From NCBI GenBank assembly GCA_050246915.1, contig JBFWVD010000018.1, positions 18,078 to 82,077 of the forward strand: DNA of 64,000 nt. The letters are read 5' to 3'. Position numbers and translations under genes: made by a program. Of the stretch, positions 26,772 through 35,181 are shown piece by piece. The notes under the pieces were generated by a model. It searched no databases. It was not told where the DNA came from and was given only the letters and a program-made list of their open reading frames with translations. The DNA comes from JBFWVD01 sp050246915 (GTDB lineage: Bacteria > Actinomycetota > Acidimicrobiia > Acidimicrobiales > Ilumatobacteraceae). Within the stretch, counting starts at the first letter, position 1. Every line of letters begins with the position of its first letter.

Positions 26772-27362
26772 ATGCGTCTGGGCGTTTCGCATCATCTCGG
26801 CTGGGCGGTGGTCGTCACGGCCCGCGACGACCACTCGGTCATCGACCGGCGACGGATCGAGCTGATCGAACCCGGCCTCCCAGTAGCGCCGATCCACCAT
26901 GAAGGTGGGGCTCACGAGATGCATCGCACCGGTCCGCCGCTCGACGACGACGAACTGCAGACGTTGGTGTCGCAGGTAAGAGCGTTGGCGGTGCGGGCAA
27001 CGGCAACAGCGTTCGACGAACTGGCGGCAATCGTGTCCGAACCGATCGTCTCGATCTCGCTACGAGCGTGGCCCGACGATTTCCCCAACGACATCGCCGT
27101 GTTGCGCAAGGTGCCATACGAGAGTCGAGCTGATTCGGTCATGTACCTGCAGGTGATGGCCGAGCTGGCCCGAGATCATGGCTGGCGTGTGAGCTTCTAC
27201 GACGCAAAGACCGTCGAGACCGAAGCGGCGCGAGCGTTGGGCGCGCGAGCCGACGAGGTGTTGCACGGACCGCGCAAGATCCTTGGCCCGCCGTGGTCCA
27301 AGGACCATCGCGTCGCGCTTGCTGCGACTGTCGTCGATGGCTTGTCCGGTGAAGGGTCATGA
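26772..27362 (+). CDS. Conserved hypothetical protein
   Basis: A 196-residue frame beginning MRLGVSHHLGWAVVVTARDD, with the segment IDRRRIELIEPGLPVAPIHHEGG. I recall proteins with this pattern in several bacteria, but no function is known to me. No membrane segment or recognisable catalytic motif is visible; a charged, largely alpha/beta composition fits a soluble protein. The ATG at 26772 is preferred over 26691 because homolog-like sequence begins there. It precedes the KstD-like flavoprotein gene by 49 bp and may be co-transcribed with it. Confidence 0.65.
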   Translation: MRLGVSHHLGWAVVVTARDDHSVIDRRRIELIEPGLPVAPIHHEGGAHEMHRTGPPLDDDELQTLVSQVRALAVRATATAFDELAAIVSEPIVSISLRAWPDDFPNDIAVLRKVPYESRADSVMYLQVMAELARDHGWRVSFYDAKTVETEAARALGARADEVLHGPRKILGPPWSKDHRVALAATVVDGLSGEGS

Positions 27363-27411
27363 TGTGCTTGTCACTGGGAAGTGGATCGTTCGGTGAGGGG
27401 ATCGGAAGACG

Positions 27412-28860
27412 ATGGAACAGCGGCCAGCGAGCGGGGTGATCCCGTGTGATGTCCTTGTCGTCGGGATGGGCGCGGCCGGACTGGCGGCCGCGATCGAAGC
27501 GCGCGCTGCCGGTGCGTCGGTGATCGTGTTGGAGAAGGCTCCCGAACATCACGCCGGCGGGCAGACCCGGGTGTCGGGAGCGACGTGGTTCGACAACCGT
27601 GATCCCGAGCGGGCCGCTGTCTACCTGCGCAACCTGTGTTGCGATCGGCCGATCCCCGAGCCGATCGTGACGGCGTGGGCCGAGGAGACCTTCAAGAACA
27701 CCGCCTGGGTGGAGAGCCTCGGAGCGACGGTGAATCGGATGGAGTTCGCTCCCGGATTCCCGGAGCTCGACGGGAGCGACTGCTTCGGCGGACTGATGCA
27801 CGTCGGCGACAGCTGGGGCATGGGTCGTCTGTTCGAGGTGCTGGTCGCCGCGGCTCGTAGCCGCGAGATCGAACTTCGCTACGACACCCGAGCGGTCGAG
27901 CTGGTGCGCCACCCGTCAACGGGCTCGATCGCGGGTGTGCGCGCGGTTTCGGCGGGGCTCGATGTCACGTTCGACGTTCGCTGTGGTGTCGTGTTGGCGA
28001 CCGGCGGGTTCCAGGCCAACGCTCAGATGCTCGAGGAGTTCGTCGGTCTGAGCGGCGCGCAGCAATGGGGGAGTCCGTACAACACGGGCGATGGTCATCG
28101 CATGGCGATGCACGCGGGGTCCGATCTGTGGCACATGTCGAACTACTACCCGATGGTCGGCATGCGCATGGACGGCTACGCCAGTGGCATGTCGACGTTC
28201 CTGTCATCGCACGGATTCGTCTACGTCGCCCTCGACGGACAACGGTTCTTCGACGAGTCCACCCATGTGGCTCATGGTCATGCGCTCGTCCACGGCCGCT
28301 ATGAACTGTTCCCCACCCAGCCGATGTGGGTGGTGTTCGATGAACGCACGCGCTGCGCTGGTCCGCTCACGATGCCGTTCGAGCTTGGTCCGTTCGGCTG
28401 GAGTCAACTGGTCGACGGTTACCGATGGAGCAATGACAACAGAGCGGAGATCGATGCCGGTTGGATCATCTCGGCCCCGACGGTTCCCGAACTCGCCGTG
28501 CAGATGGAGTTGGACCCCGCGGTGTTGGCCGCCGCGATCGAGAGATACAACCGCAGCTGTGGCGCTGGCGTCGACGAGCACCTCGATCGTGATCCATCGA
28601 CGCTCGTCGCGCTCGAGAACGGTCCGTTCTATGCGTTCCGATGGGGGCCGGTCCTCAACTTCACCTGCGGTGGGCCGCGCCGCAACGAGCGATCACAAGC
28701 GATCGACACGCTGGGATCTGTTGTGCCGCGCCTCTATTGCGCCGGCGAGATGAGCATGTCGTACAGCATGTGCTTCGACAGCGGGATGCCGATCGCCGAC
28801 GCGTTGGCCTTCGGACGGATCGCCGGGCGCAACTGCGCCGCCGAGGTTCCGTTGGCGTGA
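27412..28860 (+). CDS. FAD-binding dehydrogenase, fumarate-reductase/KstD family
   Basis: A 482-residue flavoprotein of the FAD_binding_2 family. The dinucleotide motif is DVLVVGMGAAGLAAAIEA, followed by LEKAPEHHAGGQTRVSG, with the second FAD contact in GVVLATGGFQAN and a C-terminal AGEMSMSYSM loop. Relatives include 3-ketosteroid delta-1-dehydrogenases and soluble fumarate reductases. The ATG has a GGAAG ribosome site. No dedicated electron acceptor gene is adjacent. Its placement near the KshA-like oxygenase makes a steroid-type substrate reasonable, but this is inference. Confidence 0.85.
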   Translation: MEQRPASGVIPCDVLVVGMGAAGLAAAIEARAAGASVIVLEKAPEHHAGGQTRVSGATWFDNRDPERAAVYLRNLCCDRPIPEPIVTAWAEETFKNTAWVESLGATVNRMEFAPGFPELDGSDCFGGLMHVGDSWGMGRLFEVLVAAARSREIELRYDTRAVELVRHPSTGSIAGVRAVSAGLDVTFDVRCGVVLATGGFQANAQMLEEFVGLSGAQQWGSPYNTGDGHRMAMHAGSDLWHMSNYYPMVGMRMDGYASGMSTFLSSHGFVYVALDGQRFFDESTHVAHGHALVHGRYELFPTQPMWVVFDERTRCAGPLTMPFELGPFGWSQLVDGYRWSNDNRAEIDAGWIISAPTVPELAVQMELDPAVLAAAIERYNRSCGAGVDEHLDRDPSTLVALENGPFYAFRWGPVLNFTCGGPRRNERSQAIDTLGSVVPRLYCAGEMSMSYSMCFDSGMPIADALAFGRIAGRNCAAEVPLA

Positions 28861-28870
28861 GGGTGTCTCT

Positions 28871-28886
28871 TCAACTGAATGGTTGA
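28871..28886. promoter_or_regulatory. Distal ArsR operator, TCAAC-N6-GTTGA
   Basis: The site TCAAC-TGAATG-GTTGA is an inverted repeat with 5-bp arms. It contains the likely -35 hexamer TTGATG (28883-28888), which sits 17 bp before a -10-like TAGGTT (28906-28911). The same half-sites and spacing recur 42 bp downstream. That makes it the first of a doubled operator upstream of arsR, probably for autorepression. Confidence 0.65.
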
Positions 28887-28910
28887 TGAGGTGAGCGGCG
28901 GATGGTAGGT

Positions 28911-28930
28911 TCTCAACCAAGGAGTTGAGA
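28911..28930. promoter_or_regulatory. Proximal ArsR operator, TCTCAAC-N6-GTTGAGA
   Basis: A perfect 7-bp inverted repeat with a 6-nt centre. It starts at the end of the proposed -10 and covers the ribosome site AAGGAG, ending one base before the arsR ATG. Its core matches the upstream site exactly (TCAAC-N6-GTTGA), and the centres are 42 bp, about four helical turns, apart. Binding here could block both transcription and access to the ribosome site. Confidence 0.7.
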
Positions 28931-29347
28931 ATGAAGACGTCCAATGCTTCCCTCGCCGAGATCTTCACTGCGTTGGGCGATCCGACCCGCATCGCCCTCG
29001 TGGCGCGCTTGTGTGACGGTGACGCCACGGTCGGCGAACTGGCTGAGCCCCACAACATGTCGGTGCAGGCGATCTCGAAGCACCTCAAAGTGCTCGAGGA
29101 CGCAGGCTTGGTGACCAAGACCAAGGACGCACAACGCCGAAACGTGCACCTCGAAGCCGAGGTCTTCGATCTCATGACCAAGTGGATCGAGCGGTATCGG
29201 CGCCAGGCCGAGAAGCGCTTCCAACGCCTCGACGCAGTGCTTGCCGAGATGAACACCACCGACACGAGCTCCCGAACAACCGTGACCCGAACACCAGGGT
29301 CCCGGCGAACCGTGTCCCGAACCTCAGTGAAACGGAAGACATCATGA
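28931..29347 (+). CDS. ArsR/SmtB-family transcriptional repressor
   Basis: A 138-residue winged-helix regulator with the ArsR core ALGDPTRIALVARLCDGDATVGELAEPHNMSVQAISKHLKVLEDAGLV. No metal-binding cysteines are visible, which fits the SdpR-like subgroup that partners SRPBCC proteins. The ATG at 28931 is 6 nt after AAGGAG. A Thr/Ser/Arg-rich tail of about 25 residues ends the protein, and its stop overlaps the next gene by 4 bp. It probably represses its own operon through the doubled palindrome just upstream. Confidence 0.88.
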   Translation: MKTSNASLAEIFTALGDPTRIALVARLCDGDATVGELAEPHNMSVQAISKHLKVLEDAGLVTKTKDAQRRNVHLEAEVFDLMTKWIERYRRQAEKRFQRLDAVLAEMNTTDTSSRTTVTRTPGSRRTVSRTSVKRKTS

Positions 29348-30399
29348 CCACGCTGCGCTACAGCGAGGCCGCTATCGAGGCCGATGCCAACGTTCCCGCC
29401 ATCCGCATGACCCGCGACTTCACGGCAACCGTCTCGCAGTTGATGACGGCTCACACCGATCCCGCCGTGTTCCGCCGATGGGTCGGCCCCGACGGCATGG
29501 ATACCGACATCATCGTGTGGGACGCCCGCGACGGTGGTGAATGGCGGTACGTCGCCCGGCGCGGTCAGGACGAATACGGCTTTCGTGGCTGCTTCCACAC
29601 GATCGGCATCGACCGGATCGTCCAGACGTTCACGTTCGAGGGACAACCCGACGACGTCGCGCTCGAGACGATCCGATTCGAAGACCTCGGTGACGGAACG
29701 ACCCGTTTGCACGCGCAGTCATTGGTCGACAGCTTCGACAGTCGCGACGCGTGGCTCCGGTCGGGCATGGAGTCGGGGGTGAACGAGGGCTACGCCAAGC
29801 TCGACGCGCTGCTGGCCGAGGGATTGGTGTCTCCCTCGGCGCAGGCCGACAACCATCGCCGCGTCGCCGGTCGGTTCTCGCAATGTGTCGCACACGTCGG
29901 GGCGCGATGGGATGACCCGACGCCCGTTGCGGAGTGGACGGTGCGCGACATCGTGCGGCATCTCGTCGAGTGGCTGCCCGGCCTGCTGTCGTCTGGTTCC
30001 GATGTGCGTCTGCCCGCTGGGCCATCCGTCGACGACGATCCGGTTGGAGCCTGGGAAGCCCATCGAGCCGCGGTGCAGGCGGTGCTCGACGATCCCGCAA
30101 CGGCCGGCAAGACGCTGAACAACCCGCACATCGGTGAGCTTCCGATCGCCGATGCCATCGATCGCTTCTACACCGCTGATGTGTTCATGCACACGTGGGA
30201 CATCGCACGCGCCACGGGTCAGGACGACACGCTCGATGCCGGTACGTGCGAATCAATGCTCGCGGGCATGGCGAGCTACGAAGAGGCGATGCGAGGGTCG
30301 GGCCAGTACGGACCGCGGATGGCGGTTGCCGATGACGCGCCAGCGCACGAGCGCCTGGCCGCGTTCATCGGGCGTGATCCGAACTGGCGTGCGGGCTGA
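29344..30399 (+). CDS. SRPBCC (AHSA1) domain fused to a DinB/MDMPI-like domain
   Basis: A 351-residue two-domain protein. Residues 1-160 form an activator-of-Hsp90-ATPase-like SRPBCC domain (TDPAVFRRWVGPDGM, then GGEWRYVARR, then VQTFTFEGQP). The remainder is a TIGR03086-like domain with CVAHVGARWDDPTPVAEWTVRDIVRHLVEWLPG and VFMHTWDIARATGQ, whose histidines fit the metal site. The ATG overlaps the ArsR stop (ATGA), so expression is coupled to its repressor. A small-molecule binding or thiol-transfer role is possible; the ligand is unknown. Confidence 0.84.
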   Translation: MTTLRYSEAAIEADANVPAIRMTRDFTATVSQLMTAHTDPAVFRRWVGPDGMDTDIIVWDARDGGEWRYVARRGQDEYGFRGCFHTIGIDRIVQTFTFEGQPDDVALETIRFEDLGDGTTRLHAQSLVDSFDSRDAWLRSGMESGVNEGYAKLDALLAEGLVSPSAQADNHRRVAGRFSQCVAHVGARWDDPTPVAEWTVRDIVRHLVEWLPGLLSSGSDVRLPAGPSVDDDPVGAWEAHRAAVQAVLDDPATAGKTLNNPHIGELPIADAIDRFYTADVFMHTWDIARATGQDDTLDAGTCESMLAGMASYEEAMRGSGQYGPRMAVADDAPAHERLAAFIGRDPNWRAG

Positions 30400-30460
30400 C
30401 GTCATCGGGACGGTGGCGCTGAGCCAGGAGTCCAGTAGTCGTCGCTCGACGTTGAGTCGC

Positions 30461-30536
30461 TGGTGCCCCCGGCATGATTCGAACATGCGACACACGGTTT
30501 AGGAAACCGATGCTCTATCCCCTGAGCTACGGGGGC
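30461..30536 (-). tRNA. tRNA-Arg (anticodon CCU)
   Basis: The minus strand folds into a standard 73-nt cloverleaf with an encoded CCA end. The acceptor pairs GCCCCCG with CGGGGGC, the T-arm is GCATG-TTCGAAT-CATGC, and the anticodon arm CGGTT-TCCTAAA-CCG carries CCT, reading AGG as arginine. The D-arm GCTC-AGGGGATA-GAGC is normal. No tRNA neighbour or terminator is obvious. Confidence 0.95.
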
Positions 30537-30655
30537 GGGGGCGGCTCGCAAGGTGATGGCGCGCCATCACGTATCGAACCGGCTGTGAGCATCGAGTGTA
30601 GGGGCCATCGCAAAGTCCCGAAAATGACGACGACCGAGACGCGGCGCCGGGTGCG

Positions 30656-31702
30656 TCAGTACTCGAGGGAGACCAGCCGCCAGGCCGCGCCATCGGTCGA
30701 CGCTGCTTTCACCAAGACCTCTGTCCCGGCTGCGAGGGGGACCGGCGAGCACGTCGTCCCGCTGGCCGTGGTGACCGTTGCTGCGTCGGGGATGAGAACC
30801 AGCGACGGCTTGGCATAGGCCACAGCGATCACGATCTTGTCCGGTGCCCATGACTCCACCGTGCCTTTGGCGACCGTCACAAGTCCGTTCGATCCTTCGG
30901 TGGCCGTCGGAAGGGGCTCGCCACCCGCGACGGCGCTCCCATCCACCTTGACCGTGGCGTTGACGACGGCGCCACCAGCCATTGGTGCGCCGCTCGCTCC
31001 AGGCACAGGATCGGCCGATGGGGGGTCGATGTCGACGAGCTCCACCCGTGATCCCTCGCCGCGGTCAACAACAGCCAGTTCGACGTCCTGACCCACGGTC
31101 AGGGTCTGCGGCGTGGTCGCCGTGCCCGACGACAGCCACTCGGTGTTCTCATCGACCTTCGCCTCGATCTGGCGGTTCTCGACGGGGAAGGTGGGATCGG
31201 CCCCGAATTCGCCGGCGAAGTGGAAGCTGATCGTCCCGTCGCCGACGGCATCGATGATCGCGTGCCCCTTGGCGCCCGAGACGGTGGTCTTGTCAACAGA
31301 AATTGCGCCCGGAGGAAGTGCCCCGGTCCCTGCCTCGCTCACGGCGTTGGCGACCATCTCGGAGTTCGCCTTGTCGGCACCTGCGACATCGACGCTCTTC
31401 TCCGTCGCGCCTTTCGACGTCTGGGTGGGAGGTGGGCAGGCCGGCAGCGCGGACTCGGTCGTCGTCCCATCGCCCGGTGAGGTGATCGTCGAGCTGCCCC
31501 GTCCGCCAGATAGCCCGACACCAGCGGCCACGCTGGCCGCCACGAGCACCCCGGCCGTCCCCGTCGCCATGCGCCGCCGACGTCGATGGAGCACCGCGGC
31601 TCGCTGCTGCACCCCTCGCACGAGTTCGTCGCTGTGCTGCGACGCGGGCGCCGACGCAGCAAGGACTCGTAGCGATCGAGAGAGGTCGTCATGCTCGGTC
31701 AT
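30656..31702 (-). CDS. Membrane-anchored protein paired with the SigE-like sigma factor (putative anti-sigma)
   Basis: A 348-residue protein. A cytoplasmic N-terminus of about 45 residues (ending HRRRRRMATG) is followed by one membrane helix (TAGVLVAASVAAGVGLSGG). A long Ser/Thr/Gly-rich extracytoplasmic part holds two similar small beta segments (around residues 150-220 and 235-348). It starts 15 bp after the sigma gene with a CAGGAG site. This topology and location fit an anti-sigma or signal-receiving partner, but no zinc finger or known anti-sigma motif is visible. Confidence 0.68.
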   Translation of the reverse strand: MTEHDDLSRSLRVLAASAPASQHSDELVRGVQQRAAVLHRRRRRMATGTAGVLVAASVAAGVGLSGGRGSSTITSPGDGTTTESALPACPPPTQTSKGATEKSVDVAGADKANSEMVANAVSEAGTGALPPGAISVDKTTVSGAKGHAIIDAVGDGTISFHFAGEFGADPTFPVENRQIEAKVDENTEWLSSGTATTPQTLTVGQDVELAVVDRGEGSRVELVDIDPPSADPVPGASGAPMAGGAVVNATVKVDGSAVAGGEPLPTATEGSNGLVTVAKGTVESWAPDKIVIAVAYAKPSLVLIPDAATVTTASGTTCSPVPLAAGTEVLVKAASTDGAAWRLVSLEY

Positions 31703-31717
31703 CGTGGTCTCCTGGTA

Positions 31718-32296
31718 TCAGCCGCGCGCGGGCGCTCCGGGCTCGTTGTGGTCTTGCGAATTCGTGGTGGCCCGCAGCCGCGTGAGGGCTCGGGCGGTGT
31801 GGCTCTTCACGGTGCCGACGCTGCAGCCGAGGACAGCTGCGGTATCGGTCTCGGTCAGGTCGTCGTAGAAGCGCAGCACGATCACTGCCCGCTGTCGCAC
31901 CGGCAGCGCGGCCAGTGCCTCACGCAGTCGCAATCGCTCGTCCACGTGCTCCAAGCGATCGAGGTGGTGCACCTCGGGCACGTGGCCGGTGGACATCTCG
32001 GCGCGCCAACGACGGCGACGCCAACCGGCCGCGGTCGTATACATCACACGACGCACGTACGCCGTGGGGTCACCCTTGGCGGCCACCGAGGTCCAACGCA
32101 ACGAGACCTTCGCCAACGCCGTCTGGACGAGATCGTCGGCCAGGTCGACGTCGCCGATCAACAAGAACGCCGAGCGCTGCAGACGGGGGCCGATGGTCCG
32201 CACGAAATCGTCGAACGTGCCGGCGTAGGCGACGTCGCTGGGCGCGATGGGCTCCAGCTCGTCGATTTCTGCGGGGCTGTCGGTCATTGACGACAC
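31718..32296 (-). CDS. ECF sigma factor, SigE-like actinobacterial subgroup
   Basis: A 192-residue ECF sigma factor. Region 2 is FDDFVRTIGPRLQRSAFLLIGDVDLADDLVQTALAKV and region 4 is ALPVRQRAVIVLRFYDDLTETDTAAVLGCSVGTVKSHTARAL. The GTG at 32296 follows GGAGG at short spacing; an ATG 9 nt later is the alternative. The membrane partner gene follows immediately, so the pair is a likely envelope-signal unit. Target promoters are not apparent here. Confidence 0.86.
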   Translation of the reverse strand: MSSMTDSPAEIDELEPIAPSDVAYAGTFDDFVRTIGPRLQRSAFLLIGDVDLADDLVQTALAKVSLRWTSVAAKGDPTAYVRRVMYTTAAGWRRRRWRAEMSTGHVPEVHHLDRLEHVDERLRLREALAALPVRQRAVIVLRFYDDLTETDTAAVLGCSVGTVKSHTARALTRLRATTNSQDHNEPGAPARG

Positions 32297-32455
32297 ACCA
32301 CCTCCACGCGTCGGACCTGTCCAAAGGTTGTCATCGCATCCTGCAGAACCATGCCAATCCTCCGTCGGTTTGACCTCCCTTCACTCGGGGAACACGAGCA
32401 TGGGGCCGAACGCAACGTGGCGCGGGCTCCCTGGTGATCTGATGGGAGGATCAAC

Positions 32456-33637
32456 ATGGCTACACAGACATGGCGACGAGGCGCGCTCGCGCTCGCCGCA
32501 GGAGTCACTTCGGCGGCGATTCTGGCGCCCGTTGCGTCGGCCAACGGTTCCGGTGGTGGGGCGAAGCACCGGTGGGGTGGGGTCTCGGTCGAGGCGACGC
32601 CGACGGTGGTTTCCGACAACCTCAACAACCCGCGGCAGATCGCGATCAAGCGCGACACCGTCTACGTGGCCGAGGCCGGCACGGGCGGCACGAGTTGCAT
32701 CGGGACCGGCGAAGAGCAGGCGTGCATCGGCTTCACCGGATCGGTGACGCGGGTGGGCCCCAACGATCAGTCCACTCGGATCCAGACCGGCCTGCTCTCG
32801 GTCAACAGTCCCGAAGGTGATGTCGTCGGTGTGGACGCGCTGACCTTCCGTGGCAACAAGCTCTACGGCATCGCCACGAGCTCGTGCGATCTCGCCGGTG
32901 TGCCTCCCGAGGTGTTGGCGCAAGCAGGCAAGGTGCTCCGACTCGACGGCGGGACCTCGTTCACCGCTGTCGGTGACGCCAGCACGATCGAATGCACCAC
33001 CGATCCGGACGGCCAAGGGCCCGATTCCAATCCCTACGGCACCGTCGCTCAGGGGAAGCGATTCTTCATCGCTGACTCCGGGGGCAACGACATCGTGTCG
33101 ATCAAGAACGGCACGACCACGGTGGCCTCGGTGTTGTCGAAGACCGGCCAACCGGTGCCGACATCGCTGGCCATCGGCCCCGATGGGGCGCTGTACATCG
33201 GGACGCTGAACTTCGAGTGCGGCCCCGGCAACGCCGCGGTCTACCGCCTCGCCAAGGGGAGCGATACGGCGACGGTGTATGCCGGCGGGCTGTCGGCCAT
33301 CACAGGCATCGCATTCGACAAGCACGGCACGCTCTACGTCTCGGAGTTCACGACGGCCTTCGGTCCCACTGGACCTTCGCCCGACGGTGATGTCGTGGCC
33401 ATCCCGTGGGGCGGTGGTACCGAGGGCCGCACGGTGATCGGCGCTGGTTCATTGCACTTCCCCGGAGGCGTCGGGGTCGACAGCTACGGGAACGTGTACG
33501 TGTCGAACTGGAGCATCCTGCCCGGTACCGATGTCCCGGGGAACCCGTTCGGGGCGGGGGCTCACGGTCAGCTCGTCCGCTTCGACTCGCTGTATGACGG
33601 CAAGGGCCATGGGCACGGTCGCCACGGCTATCGCTGA
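32456..33637 (+). CDS. Secreted ScyD/ScyE-like beta-propeller protein
   Basis: A 393-residue exported protein with a signal peptide (basic MATQTWRRGA, hydrophobic core, A-S-A cleavage region near residue 29). NHL/propeller-like blades follow: LNNPRQIAIKRDTVYVAEAG, LTFRGNKLYGIATS, LAIGPDGALYIGTL and AFDKHGTLYVSEF. This pattern matches the ScyD/ScyE family, named after cyanobacterial scytonemin genes but widespread elsewhere. The ATG follows a strong GGGAGG site, and the C-terminus is His/Gly-rich. Function outside cyanobacteria is unknown. Confidence 0.8.
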   Translation: MATQTWRRGALALAAGVTSAAILAPVASANGSGGGAKHRWGGVSVEATPTVVSDNLNNPRQIAIKRDTVYVAEAGTGGTSCIGTGEEQACIGFTGSVTRVGPNDQSTRIQTGLLSVNSPEGDVVGVDALTFRGNKLYGIATSSCDLAGVPPEVLAQAGKVLRLDGGTSFTAVGDASTIECTTDPDGQGPDSNPYGTVAQGKRFFIADSGGNDIVSIKNGTTTVASVLSKTGQPVPTSLAIGPDGALYIGTLNFECGPGNAAVYRLAKGSDTATVYAGGLSAITGIAFDKHGTLYVSEFTTAFGPTGPSPDGDVVAIPWGGGTEGRTVIGAGSLHFPGGVGVDSYGNVYVSNWSILPGTDVPGNPFGAGAHGQLVRFDSLYDGKGHGHGRHGYR

Positions 33638-33795
33638 GCGGCGCCGGCGCGCAACAGCTTGAAACGACTCGGCGCGGGTCCGCGTCTGGCCGCATGGCGG
33701 CTGGATGCGGGCCCGTCGCTACATTGGGCTCGTCGCCACAGCTGTGCAACGCTGTTGATCGACTGGTTTGCGGAGCATGTGAGACGGGGGTGCCC

Positions 33796-35001
33796 ATGAC
33801 GGTGATCGATCGCGATGCCAGTCGCGCCGACGTGGCCTATGGCCTGTGGGACGCCGATCAGCACTACTACGAACCGGTCGATGCCCTCACCCGGTATCTC
33901 GACCCGGCGTTTCGATCCTCGATCAAGTGGATCGAGATGGACGGTCACCGGCGGTTGATGGTCAACCAGAAGTTGGTGTTGAACATCCCCAACCCCACGT
34001 TCGATCCCGTCGCCGTTCCTGGTTCGCTCGAGCCGTACTTCCGACTGGCGAACCACGAGGGCAAGGCGCTGCGGGACATCATCGCCGTGCAGCCGATCCA
34101 GAGTGAGTACCGCGATCGAGCGACCCGCATCGCTCGTCTCGACGCTCAAGGCGTCGAGTTTGCGTGGCTCCTCCCGACGTTGGGGCTCGGCCTCGAGGAG
34201 TTGCTCTGCGACGATCCGGCCGCGCTGCATGCCGTTATCACTGCGTTCAACCGTTGGCTCGAGGACGACTGGGGTTTCGATCGTGACGGTCGCATCCAGG
34301 CCGCTCCGATGATGTCGCTGGCCGACCCGATCGAGGCGGAGAACGAGACCCGCCGTCTGCTCGACCTCGGTGCACGGGTGTTCACCTTCCGTCCCGCTCC
34401 GACACAGGCGGGACGCCAGTTCCGTTCAATTGCGGACAAGCGACATGATCGGGTGTTCGCCATGATCGCCGAAGCTGGCGCCGTGGTGGCATTGCACACA
34501 GCCGACTCCGGGTACTCCATCCACACCGAGCGATGGGGCGGAGCGACGCGGTTCGATGGTTTCAAGACATCGACGCTCGGTGAGGTGATGGGTATACAGA
34601 CCGACCGCCCCGTGCACGACACGCTCGCCGCCATGGTCTGCGACGGTCTCTTCGACCGTCAACCAAAGTTGCGTGTGGCATGCCTCGAGCTCGGGTCGGG
34701 CTGGATGACCAACCTCGTGCGACGGTTCCGCATCTCCTACGGAAAGACACCGCAGCTGTATCGGCGCGATCCGGTGGAGCAGATGCGCGAGCACGTGTGG
34801 GTGGCTCCGTTCTACGAGGACGACATCGATTCGCTCCGCGATCACATCGGCGCCGATCGCATCTTGCTCGGTTCCGATTGGCCGCACCCCGAGGGGTTGG
34901 GCTTCCCGCGCCAATGGATCGGTGACTTCACCACGTTGTCGGCCGACGAGCAGCGCCTCGTGCTGCGTGACAACCTGCGAGCCCTCGTCGGCCGGGGTTG
35001 A
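33796..35001 (+). CDS. Amidohydrolase family 2 metal-dependent hydrolase/decarboxylase
   Basis: A 401-residue TIM-barrel enzyme of the Amidohydro_2 group. The N-terminal metal motif is DADQHYYEP, mid-barrel histidine in VVALHTADSG, and the C-terminal motif is GSDWPHPEG. This branch includes aromatic acid decarboxylases and lactone-type hydrolases. The ATG at 33796 follows a G-run ribosome site; a frame opening at 33694 has no typical N-terminus. It stands alone between the propeller protein and the tRNA-like element. Confidence 0.84.
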   Translation: MTVIDRDASRADVAYGLWDADQHYYEPVDALTRYLDPAFRSSIKWIEMDGHRRLMVNQKLVLNIPNPTFDPVAVPGSLEPYFRLANHEGKALRDIIAVQPIQSEYRDRATRIARLDAQGVEFAWLLPTLGLGLEELLCDDPAALHAVITAFNRWLEDDWGFDRDGRIQAAPMMSLADPIEAENETRRLLDLGARVFTFRPAPTQAGRQFRSIADKRHDRVFAMIAEAGAVVALHTADSGYSIHTERWGGATRFDGFKTSTLGEVMGIQTDRPVHDTLAAMVCDGLFDRQPKLRVACLELGSGWMTNLVRRFRISYGKTPQLYRRDPVEQMREHVWVAPFYEDDIDSLRDHIGADRILLGSDWPHPEGLGFPRQWIGDFTTLSADEQRLVLRDNLRALVGRG

Positions 35002-35057
35002 TCCGGGGGCGTCAGAGCCCTGCGCTGAGCGGACGCACGAGGTACCCGAAAACGACG

Positions 35058-35079
35058 AAGACGCCCCGAGGGGCGTCTT
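35058..35079 (-). terminator. Intrinsic terminator hairpin
   Basis: The arms AAGACGCCCC and GGGGCGTCTT pair perfectly over 10 bp around a 2-nt centre. On the minus strand the hairpin is followed by CGTCGTTTTC, a T-rich tract, so it terminates leftward transcription. It lies a few bases downstream of a tRNA-like 3' end on the same strand. It could also stop rightward readthrough from the amidohydrolase gene. Confidence 0.75.
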
Positions 35080-35084
35080 GTCCG

Positions 35085-35181
35085 TGGCAGCGGGGGGAGT
35101 CGAACCCCGTTGGCGTTGCCTTCCGTCGATGGCAGAGCGAAGGTGCCGTACGAACTTCCACCACCTGGTGGCGCCGTTGCC
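35085..35181 (-). ncRNA. tRNA-like 3' end (T-arm plus acceptor strand), parent RNA unidentified
   Basis: On the minus strand, GGGG-TTCGACT-CCCC forms a good T-arm, followed by CCGCTGCC-A as an acceptor 3' strand and then, within 6 nt, a strong terminator. A partner strand GGCAACGG lies 97 nt upstream and pairs at 7 of 8 positions. No anticodon arm with a sensible anticodon and no tmRNA tag frame can be found between. It may be a truncated or unusual tRNA/tmRNA, or a chance likeness. Confidence 0.3.

Noticed and set aside
30461..30536. Integration site at tRNA-Arg(CCU)
   Set aside because: No integrase and no direct repeat of the tRNA 3' end were seen nearby.
35085..35181. Selenocysteine tRNA or complete tmRNA
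   Set aside because: The 97-nt length and T-loop TTCGACT fit tRNA-Sec, but no UCA anticodon arm exists; for tmRNA the acyl-CoA dehydrogenase gene occupies the needed space and no tag frame with a stop is found.
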